Position numbers and translations under genes: made by a program. A stretch of DNA of 64,000 nt, taken from Rhynchopus sp. YZ270_cl-10. Lineage: Eukaryota > Euglenozoa > Diplonemea > Diplonemida > Diplonemidae. Under the pieces are notes generated by a model. That model was not told the origin of the DNA. It was given only the letters and a program-made list of their open reading frames with translations, and did not search any database. The stretch is taken from contig OZ037919.1 of assembly GCA_964035575.1 (NCBI GenBank), positions 496,001-560,000 on the forward strand, written 5' to 3'. Shown one piece after another: positions 43,582-53,842 of this stretch (the first letter of the stretch is position 1; each line of letters opens with the position of its first letter).

Positions 43582-43796
43582 CTACCTTTTTATATTGAAT
43601 GAAAGCAGATGCACTCTGTTCCCCCCCCCCCCCCCCCCCCCCCAAAATGAATCTCTCCAACTCCACGTCTACAAAACTATCAAGCAAAATTAAACAGAGC
43701 ACAAAGCACTTTCAAAACATACAAAAAACATTTTCAAACTACCTTTATATATTGAATGAAAGCAGATGCACTCTGTTCCCCCCCCCCCCCCCCCCC
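43582..43796. repeat. Direct repeats around an inserted short sequence
   Basis: CTACCTTT..ATATTGAATG, AAAGCAGATGCACTCTGTTC and a C run occur at 43582-43643 and again at 43739-43796. The piece between them ends in AAATTAAACAGAGCACAAAG, CACTTTCAAAACATAC, which is the same 55-bp sequence found at 56506-56556. Confidence 0.75.
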
Positions 43797-44000
43797 AAAA
43801 AAAAAAAAAAAGCAAAACCAAAAATGCGCACCCTTGACTGAATTTTACAACTGTCCAACAAAGACACAGACAAGAGGGAACTAGATTTACCCACCCCCCC
43901 CTAAACCATCACTCTCTTGGTGCACAATAAAAAAAAAATAGTTGCGATAAAGAAAAGATGTCCACCTCTTTTCCCCCTCCTTTTGTCGATCACTTCGCTC

Positions 44001-44042
<42 letters not shown>

Positions 44043-44744
44043 GGAACAAAAGCTCTCAAAGTTGGCCGTAGCCTTTGTACTGCAGAAGGTATTAATGTAG
44101 ATCGTCCTGAACCCTCAAGAGCAACTTTTATTTCACTTATTTCACTATTTTCCCAAAAAAAAAAAAATTTTTTTTTTTTGAACTCCTTTCTCTGAATAGC
44201 CCCTTCTTGCACTTTTTGACACCGTTATTACACCAGCTAAGGGTGGACCCTCATCTTGCATCCCGCATCCGGGGAAACGAAAAGTGAAAAGTAGTAAAAT
44301 GGTGACTCTAGTGTCTATGTGGCGTTTCGACGACGCGTCTGCACAAGACTCCGCAGGCGATTGCACAGCTCCGCCGCCTTCCTCACTGCATTCCTCCACC
44401 GCACACAGTACTCCAACAGTACTCCATTGGGTGCAAAAAAATTTTTTTGCACCCCCTTGAGGACCCTGGCTGGAGGTTCTGTGGAAAATAAAGGAGTAGT
44501 TGTTGATGAAAACCCTGAAAAACAAAACCCTGAATAGCAAAGCAGCACGAATACACCCACAACACTGAGCAAAAAGATAGAAGAACGCTCCACTTCACGT
44601 CAAGGTGTGAGATGTCGAATGATATGAACACCGTCCTCCTCTGCGTGCATCACATTTTATCTATTCCTTCAAAAACCCACCACTCTCACCCCCGCTCTCC
44701 TCCCACACATCTTCTCCAATACAGACAAAATTTTTTTGGGTAAA

Positions 44745-46277
44745 ATGGAACTCGGAGAGCAGGGGAATATTGCAGGTGGTGTATGCTGGGCAGAGCTGTG
44801 CCCGATCGCGCGTGGTAGTGGGTCCCCTTCCAAAGATCGGTTTGATGGGGAAACTATCCTGGTGGACAATACGCCTTTTGTGATCGGGCGTGCCATAGAA
44901 TGCGGGTGTACCACAACGAACCCTGCCGTCTCCATGCAGCACTGTTCCATCAGATGGGAGAAAATAGTGGTGGGCTGTCCGATAACAGATGTCCAACCGG
45001 AAGATCCATTTCGGTTTTATTTCAAAGATCTCTCAAGCAACGGCGCATACATCAACGGAACGAAGGTAGGGAAGAATGTCGAGGTGGCTCTCACGGAAGG
45101 CGACACAATAGATTTGGTCAAACCACGCCCGGAGCTGAAACGGTATCAGATGTCGTACACCTTCCTCCCTAAAATGAACTCCGCGCAGCGTGCTGTGACG
45201 CGCGATGTTCGAACCGAATATTTCATTGACGATGCATTAGGAAAAGGCGCCTTCGCAGTTGTACGAAAGGGCACCTCAAAGACAACAGGAGAATCCGTCG
45301 CGATCAAAATCATTAATTTAAAAAAAGCGGAAATCCAAGCACAACAGGCAGGAGACCAAACTGCGAAAAAGCAACAAGCCGTTTTTTTAAATTTATCCCA
45401 GCCAGAGAAGAAGGAAAAACCGCAGGTCCGCGAAGAGTCTGCGCGAGACAAACAACTACGTGAAATCGACATTTTGAAGCAGCTTAAGCATCCTAACACT
45501 ATCAAGATTTTTGACGTTTTCCTCTCTGAGGCAGAATGCTACATTGTGATGGAGCTGGCTACCGGAGGAGATTTGTTTCACCTCATCAAAGAACGTGGCA
45601 AAATCTCCATTGACGACTCCCGCATCATCTTCAGACAACTCATCAGCGCTGTCGGCTACCTTCACAGCGAAGGCATTGCGCACCGCGACATCAAACCAGA
45701 AAACGTTCTCCTCGGCGCGCCGAACGATGTTCACAGCATCAAACTCTCCGATTTTGGTTTGGCAAAGAATTTTGGGTCTCATATGCAATTAAAAACTACT
45801 TGCGGCACTCCGATGTACGCCGCACCTGAAGTGGTTCATCGTGAATATGACCCAGAAGACGTCAAGGAATACCATGCCAAGGTAAACTCCGGGGCGGAGG
45901 TGGTGCAACGGCCCGAACCGCTTCCGTACACCCCAGCAGTCGATGTGTGGTCCTGCGGGATTGTTCTGTGGGTCATGCTCACCGCCCAGCCCCCATTCCC
46001 CCGCAAGCAGGTCGGCGACAAAATGTCACGCAATATGGACTACACCGCCGGCCTAAATTTCAGCACCCCCCCAATGCCCCGTGCAGGCTCCGTCCTCAAA
46101 GGCTTGATAAACAGCATGGTGCGCAATGACCCAACCTCTCGAGCGTCGATTCCTCAAATTCTCGCAAATGAATGGCTCAAAGAAGGTGAAGAAAAGGTCG
46201 GAGAAGGTTCAAGCCTGCTCACAGAAGATTCAGAGCCGGAAGGGCTTCAGCCGCTGAAGAAGAGAAGGGTTGGGTGA
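44745..46277 (+). CDS. FHA-domain Ser/Thr protein kinase (Chk2/Rad53/Dun1-like)
   Basis: 510 aa. An FHA domain at about 43-125 (FVIGRA, SMQHCSIRW, KDLSSNGAYINGTKVGK) binds phosphothreonine. The kinase domain follows at about 160-480: glycine loop GKGAFAVV (166-173), Lys188 in VAIKII, HRDIKPEN (313-320), DFG (336-338), activation loop ending CGTPMYAAPE. FHA followed by kinase is the layout of DNA-damage checkpoint kinases. Odd points: about 45 extra residues rich in Lys/Gln/Glu between the catalytic Lys and the helix-C Glu (about 193-238), and about 30 extra residues after the APE motif. The C-terminus (PLKKRRVG) looks like a nuclear localisation signal. Start: the ATG at 44745, 22 bases after a CAATACAG acceptor-like site. 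No intron. All catalytic residues are present. Confidence 0.92.
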   Translation: MELGEQGNIAGGVCWAELCPIARGSGSPSKDRFDGETILVDNTPFVIGRAIECGCTTTNPAVSMQHCSIRWEKIVVGCPITDVQPEDPFRFYFKDLSSNGAYINGTKVGKNVEVALTEGDTIDLVKPRPELKRYQMSYTFLPKMNSAQRAVTRDVRTEYFIDDALGKGAFAVVRKGTSKTTGESVAIKIINLKKAEIQAQQAGDQTAKKQQAVFLNLSQPEKKEKPQVREESARDKQLREIDILKQLKHPNTIKIFDVFLSEAECYIVMELATGGDLFHLIKERGKISIDDSRIIFRQLISAVGYLHSEGIAHRDIKPENVLLGAPNDVHSIKLSDFGLAKNFGSHMQLKTTCGTPMYAAPEVVHREYDPEDVKEYHAKVNSGAEVVQRPEPLPYTPAVDVWSCGIVLWVMLTAQPPFPRKQVGDKMSRNMDYTAGLNFSTPPMPRAGSVLKGLINSMVRNDPTSRASIPQILANEWLKEGEEKVGEGSSLLTEDSEPEGLQPLKKRRVG

Positions 46278-46549
46278 AATGCTTTGTGGGTTGTCTAGAA
46301 CATCGTAGAGCTGTCAAAAAAAGGTAGGGGTTTTAACACAAAAATGATAACCCCCTTCAATATTATGGATAAAAATCGGGCAGATTAGAGGGGTGTGTGA
46401 GTGTGTGTGCGAAACGATGGGAGGGTGGATGGATGGGGGGGTTTTTTTTTTGTTTTGTTTTAGAAAAAAATGGTTCTGAATTTCCTGTACTAAATTGGTC
46501 CTTTCACGATTTGTGGATTTTTTTTTCTTTTTTTTGCAAGCCATTTAGG
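46278..46549. other. Spacer after the kinase
   Basis: G and T runs only; no feature beyond the 8-bp target repeat CATTTAGG at 46542-46549. Confidence 0.5.
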
Positions 46550-47234
46550 CAGGCCTAATGCTAACCGTTGGTTCGTCGGTTCACTTTTATTTATTATTTT
46601 TTTTATTTATCCATGCTGTCCTCTAAATCGGATTTAGGATTCAGGATTTTCTATAAGAAAATTTTATAAGAAAATTTTATTTTTGCCGGTGAAAAAATTT
46701 TCATATGGATATGGGGCAGTGTCTTTTTTAGGGAGGTCGGAATAATTTCCTGGTAGAACAGTGGTTGAACCACGGGAGTACCCTGGGGAACTGAGTTACT
46801 GACCGCACCGTGAAATCCCAGGCTGTCCCCTAATTTTTTTTGCCTGCGGCGCCATTATTTATTACTTTTTTGCTCCGCAAAAAAGGGTTCGTTGACTGAC
46901 TCTGTAGTGTAAAAAGCTACATTTTACACCGTACCCTATTATTTTTTCGCCTGCGGCGCCATTTTGTGTTATTCCTTTTGCTCCGCAAAAGGAAAATAAA
47001 ATACAGTTCCCTATGTTTCCAATGTCTTCGCTGGTCAGAACTGAAAAACATCTTGGGGGAAACACAAACTGACCCCAAAAATCTTGAAATCTGATTCTTG
47101 GATAAGGCACTGTACTGTGGTGGGGAGAAAAATGTGACCGACCCGCACTGCGGGCCTACAACAACAAAAAAATATCTTCTCCTGTTGTGCGCGAAAAATT
47201 TTCGCGCGCAGCGCGAAAATTTTTTTTTCTATAA

Positions 47235-47932
47235 GGGTAGTGTAACTTTTTCGGTCTGTTACCGTTATTTTGGTGTTCGAAAAATCCGGCGGGCGGCGGA
47301 GAAAAAAAGTTATGAAGAAAAAAAAGTTTTACCAGGGGGAAAAAAGTTATGAAGAGATTTTCTTACATTTTTCCAGAGTTTTCTTCACAGTAAAATCCTT
47401 ATTTTCGTGACGTGTAGCTTGTTTTCTGTTACGTGTAGCATTTTGTGTCTTCTCATTATCATGTTGCCTGGGTACCTAGGTTCCTGGACACGGGGGTGTC
47501 TAGGTACCAGAAAGTTATAGGTACTACACTGTACACTGTACAGTGTACAGTGTACAGTGTACAGTGTATAGTGTACAATGTACAGTGTACAGTGTACAGT
47601 GTACAGTGTACAGTGTACAGTGTACAGTGTACAGTGTACAGTGTACAGTGTACAGTGTACAGTGTACAGTGTACAGTGTACAGTGTACAGTGTACAGTGT
47701 ACAAGAAAACACTCGTGAAAGAAAACGACTTTTCTCTCGAGAAAAAATTGCTTACTCACCAAGTGATCGTGAGGTGCCATAGGTCTGGGCCCTGTACAGC
47801 CCCACCCACATCTTTCCTATAGAACCTCTTCATAACTTTTTTCCCTAGGTACTTTCTACATAACTTTTTTTTTTGGTTTTCAAAAAATCCGGCGGGCGGT
47901 AACGGTAACAGGCTGAAAAAGTTACACTACCC
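47235..47932. mobile_element. Innermost TIR element, TAA-flanked (698 bp)
   Basis: GGGTAGTGTAACTTTTTC and mirror GAAAAAGTTACACTACCC (one mismatch), with TAA on both sides. Long TIRs of about 120 bp include AATCCGGCGGGCGG and AAAAGTTATGAAGAG. The 3-bp TAA target fits PIF/Harbinger. No transposase; the centre is a microsatellite. Confidence 0.75.
47522..47703. repeat. 7-bp tandem repeat ACAGTGT
   Basis: About 25 units, two of them with single changes near the left end. Open in both strands and all frames, so the peptides are artefacts. Confidence 0.9.
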
Positions 47933-48029
47933 TAAGAAAATTTTGAGATTTAAAAATCAGAAAAATCCTGATTTTTCCCGGATTTAAGGACATGCTTGTA
48001 TTTATCCGTTGGTTCGTCGGTTCACCCTT

Positions 48030-48382
48030 AAAAATGGGGGTTTTTTGGGATGGGGGGTTCTCTGCCTGTGGTATGCCGTGGGTACCTTGGTCCTGGAGAT
48101 GTGGGCACCTGCGCCCGCATCTTCAGGAGGAAGGGAGATTAAAAGAAGGACACAGCAGTGCATACTGCGGCCCCCACCACTGGGTTCGAGGAGGAGGAGG
48201 GTCTGTCAGTCGACGAGACATCGAGTGTTGGAGAAGTTCTGATCTCTGAAGATACAGCTAAAGCAGTGTTGCATCTGTTGATGTTAAAGAGGAAAGCGAA
48301 GATTGCGATTGCGATGGCGGTGGCGGTGACGATGGAGACTTGTTTCAGGGACTCAATGATGCACCCCCCTTGCCGGCATTAA
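48030..48382 (+). pseudogene. Gene-like fragment inside the hAT-type element
   Basis: One plus-strand frame reads LVLEMWAPAPASSGGREIKR, and another, one base shifted, EEEEGLSVDETSSVGEVLIS, EDTAKAVLHLLMLKRKAK. The GC content and codon pattern look like host genes rather than transposon filler. It is probably a captured gene piece with a frame change. Family unknown. Confidence 0.4.
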
Positions 48383-48890
48383 AAAAGTAGCCTACCGTGC
48401 GCCTGCGGCGCAGCTCAAAAACTGGCAGCCCACAGACCTCTACCATAGTTTGGCTGTAAAAATGTTCGGTTTTAGGTCACAAATTTTGAAATGTTGCGTA
48501 CCGTGGCTTCGCCAGAAAGTTTTGATATCAACCGCCGTTTCTTCTTGTCCTGAGGGAAGGTTTCGTTCACTAGAGAGAACCTAATGCGAGGGCTTGACGT
48601 GGAAAAACGTGAGAAAAGGGTAGGTTTGGTTCTTGATGTACGTTACCATCCCACGTCATCACGTATTTACGCGAAATGAACGGACCTTTTCGCGCGGAGC
48701 GCGAAAAAATTTTGCTGACCCCTTTTTGGACATATCTTCACGATTTTGGGGAAAAATTTTTTTCATGAAGATAAGCGAAAACCCTGGACCCCTTCCCGGA
48801 GGGAAATTTTTTTTTTCGTTTTTTTTTTTTTTTCCGTCGGTTCGCTTTTTCCCCCCCTCCCCCAAAGTTAGCATTAGGCCTGCATTTAGG

Positions 48891-49884
48891 TTTTTCCCTG
48901 AAGTGGTCTACGATTGGGTGACAGGGGGGAGGGGGGATGTTCAATAAGGAAAAAAAGCGTGGGAAAGCAAAGAAACAAAATAAAAGCAAAAAAAAAAGGA
49001 GTATAGCAATGCTGTGCACAAAGACGGTTTTAAATATAACGTTTTTACCCAACGTAAAAATAAAAAAAAGGGAATTTCATTATCTCTGAAGCTTTCTGAA
49101 TTTCTCAAATTTATCGTAGTGGTTCAGATCTCGAATTTCATCTGATATTATTCCAGTGACGAGATCAAAACACGCACGATTTTTCCCATCGCAGTTGAGC
49201 GATTTGGTAAGCTCAATCAAACAAACAAAAGCCTTTTAAAGGTTAAAGAGTTTGGCGTTACGAAAACAAAAAAGCAATTGCAAGGCGACCTTCAACTCCA
49301 CGATGGAGGCCCATGGTGGCCTTCGTTAGGGGAGGGAGTTTTTTTTTTTTTTGTTGGCCTTTTTCGGGTTTTCCGAGCGGTAACCCTCACTGTCATGGGG
49401 TTATTTCGGAAAGATGGACCAGTTTTTTAACTGATACACTTTTTGGTCACCAATGTGTTGCTTTACAGAGTTAAAATGGAATAATTCTGGGCCCACTTTG
49501 AAGAAAACAATAAGGTACAGTGCGAGCGAAGCGAAGCAAGCGGGGGGGTTTTTTTTTGGCGTTTTCCTCCGCAAGCGCAGCGAGCAGAAACATTTTAAGG
49601 TGCCATCATGGGCAGCCATCTCGGGAAGAAATCCCAGATGACTGTCATGATGGTTATCGAAAGCCACCAACCCCTCGTGGTGTGATGGTGGTATGAAAAG
49701 AAGAAGGAAAAAAAATTCCACAAAAAAGGAATGCTGGTTAGCAAAAGGCCCGTCTCTCTCAACGCTATTTTGAAATTTATATTAAAAAAAAGTTCCCCCC
49801 TCCCAATATTTCTATTTGACGCTTTGCGCTTCTCGTCAGATAAACGGGATCATTTGAATACTGGATAAGGACGTGTGGTGTGTA
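48891..49884. other. Spacer with a relic of the hAT-2 interior
   Basis: 49515-49650 (GCGAGCGAAGCGAAGC, GCGCAGCGAGCAGAAA, CAGATGACTGTCATGAT) resembles, inverted, 26070-26165. No gene. Confidence 0.45.
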
Positions 49885-50385
49885 TGGGGTGGCCCGTGGG
49901 CGCGGCTGAAATTGTGTTCTTTTTTTTAGGAGAAAATCACAAGAGGTCGCAACAGAATCACAAAAAATCTTGTGATTATTTGTGATTATTTGTGATTTTT
50001 TTTTTACTGTCGTGATTATTTGTGACTTTTTGTGATTTTTTTTTTTGATTGTTGTGATTTTTGGTGATTTTTTGGATTTTTTTTTTGATTGTTGTGATTA
50101 TTTGTGATTTTTTTTTTATTGTTGTGATTTTTGGTGATCATTTGTGATTTTTTGTGATTTTTTGTGATTTTTTTTTTGATTGCCGTGATTATTTGTGACT
50201 TTTTGTGATTATTTGTGATTTTTTTTTATTGTTGTGATTTTTGGTGATTTTTTGTGATTTTTTGTGATTTTTTTTTATATTGCCGTGATAATTTACTATT
50301 ATTTTTTTTGTGATTTTTTGTGATTTTTATTTTTTATTTTTTTTATTTTTGAAAAAAAAAAACGCCGTGCCCCCGGGCCACCCCA
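49885..50385. mobile_element. TIR element filled with TTGTGATT repeats (501 bp)
   Basis: TGGGGTGGCCCGTGGGCGCG at the left, mirrored CGTGCCCCCGGGCCACCCCA at the right. Direct repeat GTGTA at 49880-49884 and 50386-50390. The interior is about 30 loose units of TTGTGATTATTTGTGATTT. Confidence 0.8.
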
Positions 50386-50596
50386 GTGTATATCAAATGT
50401 TAATGGAATGTAAGGGGCACAGCACAACATTCGAGTCCACCCCCTTTCCACAATAAAAAACACCAATTTTAAAGGTTTCTCTTACACAAAAAAGCCCCTC
50501 CCCCAACTCGCAAAAAAACTTTTTCTAAAGTTTTATATCCTCTCTTTTGTCTTTTTTTTCTTCTTTTGCACCGTACCAAAACACAAAGTCTTTATA

Positions 50597-52008
50597 ATGG
50601 GTTGTGGAGGATCTGCGCCTGCACAGCAGCAGGAAAGCCACAAGCAGCAGCAGCATCAGCAGCAGCCCGCAGCAGCGGCGCAGCCCCAGAAGCCCCCAGA
50701 GCTGACCCAGGAGGAGAAGAATGAGATTGCGGTGCGTGGGTTGAAGGACGCGCTGAACTGGGCTGTCGACGGAGCGATCGAGACAAGTAAGCAGGAGGAC
50801 ACTTGGAAAGAGGAGGAAATTCAAATCAAAGTTCCCGCCGCCGCTCTCGACAAAATCAACGCACTTAAGGAAAAGGTTGAGCAGGTTCCTCTGGTAGGGT
50901 CCAGCCTTGGGGAGGCCTTGATCAAGACAACAGAACCATTCGAGGAGAACTTCCTTAACGCAGCTATGACCGTCTCAGCAGACGAGAGCACGATCACGGT
51001 CTTCAAGGGCATCGTGAATGATCTCAACACAGAGGGTGCCATGGCGTTGTGCAAATCGGGTGGTGTGACAGCCTGCGTGGACTATCTCGGGCAAAACGCC
51101 AAGGTGCAGCTCACAGAGCAGATGACACCCGTGGTGAACAAGGTCATGGAGGAGCACCCCCTCACCAAGATCTGGAAAGGTAGCATCGAGAAGTACAACT
51201 CCGCAGCAGAGAAGGTGTGTTGAAGGGGAGAAGGGGGTGTGGTATTTAGAAAGTGTCCATTTTAAAATTATTAGGGGTAATTTTGGGTGTGGCAATGACA
51301 AGAAAGGAGGTTTTTAGGTTCAATCTTATGTTTCTCGTGAGGATCGTAAGGACAGCCAAAATAATTGAAGTAGAGGAAGCGAAGGTCACTTAAAAATATC
51401 ATGATTTTCAACAACACCATAAATACACCACAGGTGTCCGGCATCGAGCCCCTCGAGTTTGACCTCAACCAATATGTTCTGGACTCTACGTTGGAGTCGA
51501 TCCTGAAGCTCATGATGCGCAAGGAGAAGGAGATCCGTGCTGCACCCGCACAGGTATGTGGTAAATTCCGACCACCTTCTTGTCTCGCACAACTTTTGAT
51601 TTATAAATACCTCTTGCTCTGAATTGAAACTCTGTTTTGATTCAATTTTTTTTGAGCTAGCACCCGGATGGCTGGCAGCGTACAGTGGGTCAGAGGTGCC
51701 TACGACAACAGCTTTGTTCCACAAGGTGACCATGCCGTGCCCATCGTCTCATCACCTGCATCTCCAAAGGAGTGCTGCAATGCACCTGTCTTCACATCAT
51801 GAGCTTCACACCGCGAGTTGACACATGAGATCCACTCACTGCAAGGTGAGAATGCTGGGGAAGTAAACGTCTTTGCAAGCTGTGTTTTTTGTTTTGTTTT
51901 GTTTTTGTATTGTTGTTTTGTTATTACTACATTGACTATCTACAGGCTGTGTCCATCTACGTCCAGCAGGCCTTCGGCCAGGACCCCTCCAAGTGGAAGA
52001 AGGCATAA
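50597..52008 (+). CDS. DUF4197-family protein, N-myristoyl type N-terminus (3 exons)
   Basis: Exons 50597-51214, 51434-51553 and 51946-52008 all join in phase 0, giving 266 aa. MGCGGS at the start fits N-myristoylation plus palmitoylation, so the protein may sit on a membrane face. A Gln/Ala-rich linker (8-35) leads to the DUF4197 domain: RGLKDALNWAVDGAIETSKQ, IQIKVPAAALDKINALKEKV, then FLNAAMTVSADESTITVFKG, VTACVDYLGQNAKVQLTEQM, and finally LDSTLESILKLMMRKEKEIR across the second exon. The family is known mainly from proteobacteria, has no assigned function, and is all-helical. Introns with GTGTGT/CACAG and GTATGT/CTACAG borders show it is a settled host gene. The second intron holds a family B repeat. 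Confidence 0.85.
51215..51433 (+). other. DUF4197 intron 1 (219 bp)
   Basis: Donor AAG/GTGTGT; acceptor ACACCACAG/GTG. Phase 0. Confidence 0.75.
51554..51945 (+). other. DUF4197 intron 2 (392 bp)
   Basis: Donor CAG/GTATGT; acceptor CTATCTACAG. The inserted family B copy lies on the same strand as the gene. Confidence 0.8.
51654..51715 (+). repeat. Short repeat family B inside an intron
   Basis: GCACCCGGATGGCTGGCAGC, GTACAGTGGGTCAGAGGTGC, CTACGACAAC. The only B copy seen inside a gene. Confidence 0.7.
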
Positions 52009-53264
52009 GAGACGACAGCAGCAGTCGCCGGGATGTCCTCCTAATGTACCACAAAGACCCCATACACAAAGCCGTCGGCCCCAAGAAGGGGTTCCACACT
52101 GCTTGCCGTCCCTCCCGCCAAAAGTCCACATCCTCCCGTTACATAGTACACAGTTCCCTTCCCCAACCTTGCTTATTACTAAATCGTGGGTCCCGTTTTT
52201 TCTGGTGGTGAATGTTCAGCGCGGGAGGGAAAACAAAACAAAGTTTTCAAAAGGAGAAGAATATTGCTGCAAAGCAAGACAAAACAAAACAAAAAAAATA
52301 CAAAAAAAAAAAAGACCCTCACCGTGCACAGCCTGAACCACTGGGAAATAACGTCGATAATTACCACCGTTTTTATTTTAATTTATGTTATCCTTCCCCT
52401 TTCCCTATGTCGGTGTTTCATACAAATGTACAAAAATATTCGCAAACAAATAAATAGGAAATAATTATGCCTTTGTTTTGTTTGTTGTCTTCTGTTTTTT
52501 TTTTTTCTTATTCCTACGAAGCTTGCTTTATAGGGGAAATAGTATTACCGGTACGGTCGCCAATCATCCCTCAAACAGGAATCAACGAAAAAAACCTTTT
52601 TTTCCTTTTACTTACCTACCGATCCTACTATTTCCCCTATTTTTCTAGTATGGCCTCTCTATCCAGGTATTTTTTTTTTTCTTTTTAGATGATACACACC
52701 TGTCCTTGGGACACTGAGTCCCTGCTCCCTCCGTCGTCTCTGTATGAGATGATCATGCATGAAGGGCTTAGGTTCCTGTTATATTCCATTATTATTATTT
52801 TTTTTTGTTTTATTTTGTAGAACGTTTTTGATCCCTATACCCATACTTTCAATTCATTGAAATGTATGTGTGATATTATTATTTTTGTTTAGTCCATCAC
52901 AGTTATATTTTTAAAAACATCCGAATTTAACACCATTTTTATTTTAATTTTCCCCCAAAAAAAGCCAAAAAAAAAAAATTATTGAAAAATACAAAAAAAA
53001 AAAAAGTATTTCAGTTTATTCAGTTGCTTATTTACATCTTTTTTTTGATTCCGCTAACCATCTGACCGTCAAAACAAACACCCAACACCGCCAAACCTCG
53101 GGTCAAAATCGTTATACTCATTCTAAAATCTGTAAAATCTGCGTACAGGGAGGACAAGAAACTTGGCTACTCAAATAATATTGGCGGGTCGCCAATAAGC
53201 GGATTTTGGGGGTTTTCTTGTAATTCTTCAATGACTTTTTTGGTCGCCAAAATTCCTTCCCTTA
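52009..53264. other. AT-rich spacer
   Basis: A weak family A unit at 52748 (GATGATCATGCATGAAGGGC, TTAGGTTCCTG). 52500-52680 has two ATAGGGGAAATAGTA-type blocks in inverted order. No gene seen. Confidence 0.5.
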
Positions 53265-53730
53265 TGGTGCTTCCCGGGGGGTGTGCATTTCACAAATTTT
53301 CACAAAATGTGACAAGTTTTCACAAATTTTCACAACACGAAAACTGCTACAAAATTGTGAAGGCTGGCGAAAAGTGGTGAAAAATTGTGAAAAATGTGAA
53401 AAGTTGTGAATAGTTGTGAAAAGTTGTGAATCGATTTTTTTTTTTTGGGGGGGTTTTTTTTGGGTTGGGTGGTGACCCACCCATTGAGGGGTATGCTGGG
53501 ATTCACAAGATAGAACGTGATGTGGTGTACCAGTGTACCTGTGTACTGTGTGATGTGCGGAAATGACGAGAACTTGTCCATTTCGGCAAATTGACCCCAC
53601 CACTGGCCGGACGGATTCCGGAAATGCAAATGCCGGCATTTAAAAGCTTCACCAACGAGGAAAAAAGGGTAGTGAAAAGTTGTGAATTGAATTGAAAATT
53701 TGTGAAATGCATACCCCCCGGGAAGCACCA
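53265..53730. mobile_element. TIR element with TTGTGAAAA interior, upstream of Rpt1 (466 bp)
   Basis: TGGTGCTTCCCGGGGGGTGT and mirror ACCCCCCGGGAAGCACCA, continuing as GCATTTCACAAATTTTC on both sides. No clear target duplication. Contains a stretch (GATAGAACGTGATGTGGTGT, ACCAGTGTACCTGTGT) also found in the element at 32705. Ends 112 bases before the Rpt1 start codon. Confidence 0.8.
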
Positions 53731-53842
53731 GCCTTACTTGTATATCACCCCCAAATTTTCACCCACCCCTCAGACACTACACTTTAAAAACCCCCCTTAC
53801 CCTCCCCTCTCTACCCCCTCTCCTGTTGCAACTTTTGTCACC

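Larger units (their letters stand above)
41735..44744. other. Spacer with homopolymers and short repeats before the FHA kinase
   Basis: Holds family A, E and G units, long poly-C and poly-A tracts, and a duplicated segment at 43.6-43.8 kb. 44432-44457 is a perfect palindrome GGGTGCAAAAAAA and mirror. 44320-44420 has a GC-rich, coding-like patch without a usable start. No confident gene. Confidence 0.45.
46612..47998. mobile_element. Nested older TIR element
   Basis: Imperfect ends: CATGCTGTCCTCTAAATCGG against a mirror CATGTCCTTAAATCCGGG, with ATTTATCC on both sides (about 46604-46611 and 47999-48006). It shares the CACCGTACCCTA, CCTGCGGCGCCATT and TGGTTGAACCACGGGAGT blocks with the element at 25247, so the two are relatives. 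The exact ends are uncertain. Confidence 0.6.
46550..48882. mobile_element. hAT-type transposon, 2.3 kb, with nested elements
   Basis: TIR CAGGCCTAATGCTAAC and mirror. An 8-bp target duplication CATTTAGG at 46542-46549 and 48883-48890. Subterminal CGTTGGTTCGTCGGTTCAC occurs at 46566 and again at 48007. The interior is mostly taken up by a second element. No transposase was found. Confidence 0.85.

Noticed and set aside
47522-47703. TVHCTLY and CTVYSVQ repeat proteins
   Set aside because: Product of a 7-bp microsatellite open in all frames.
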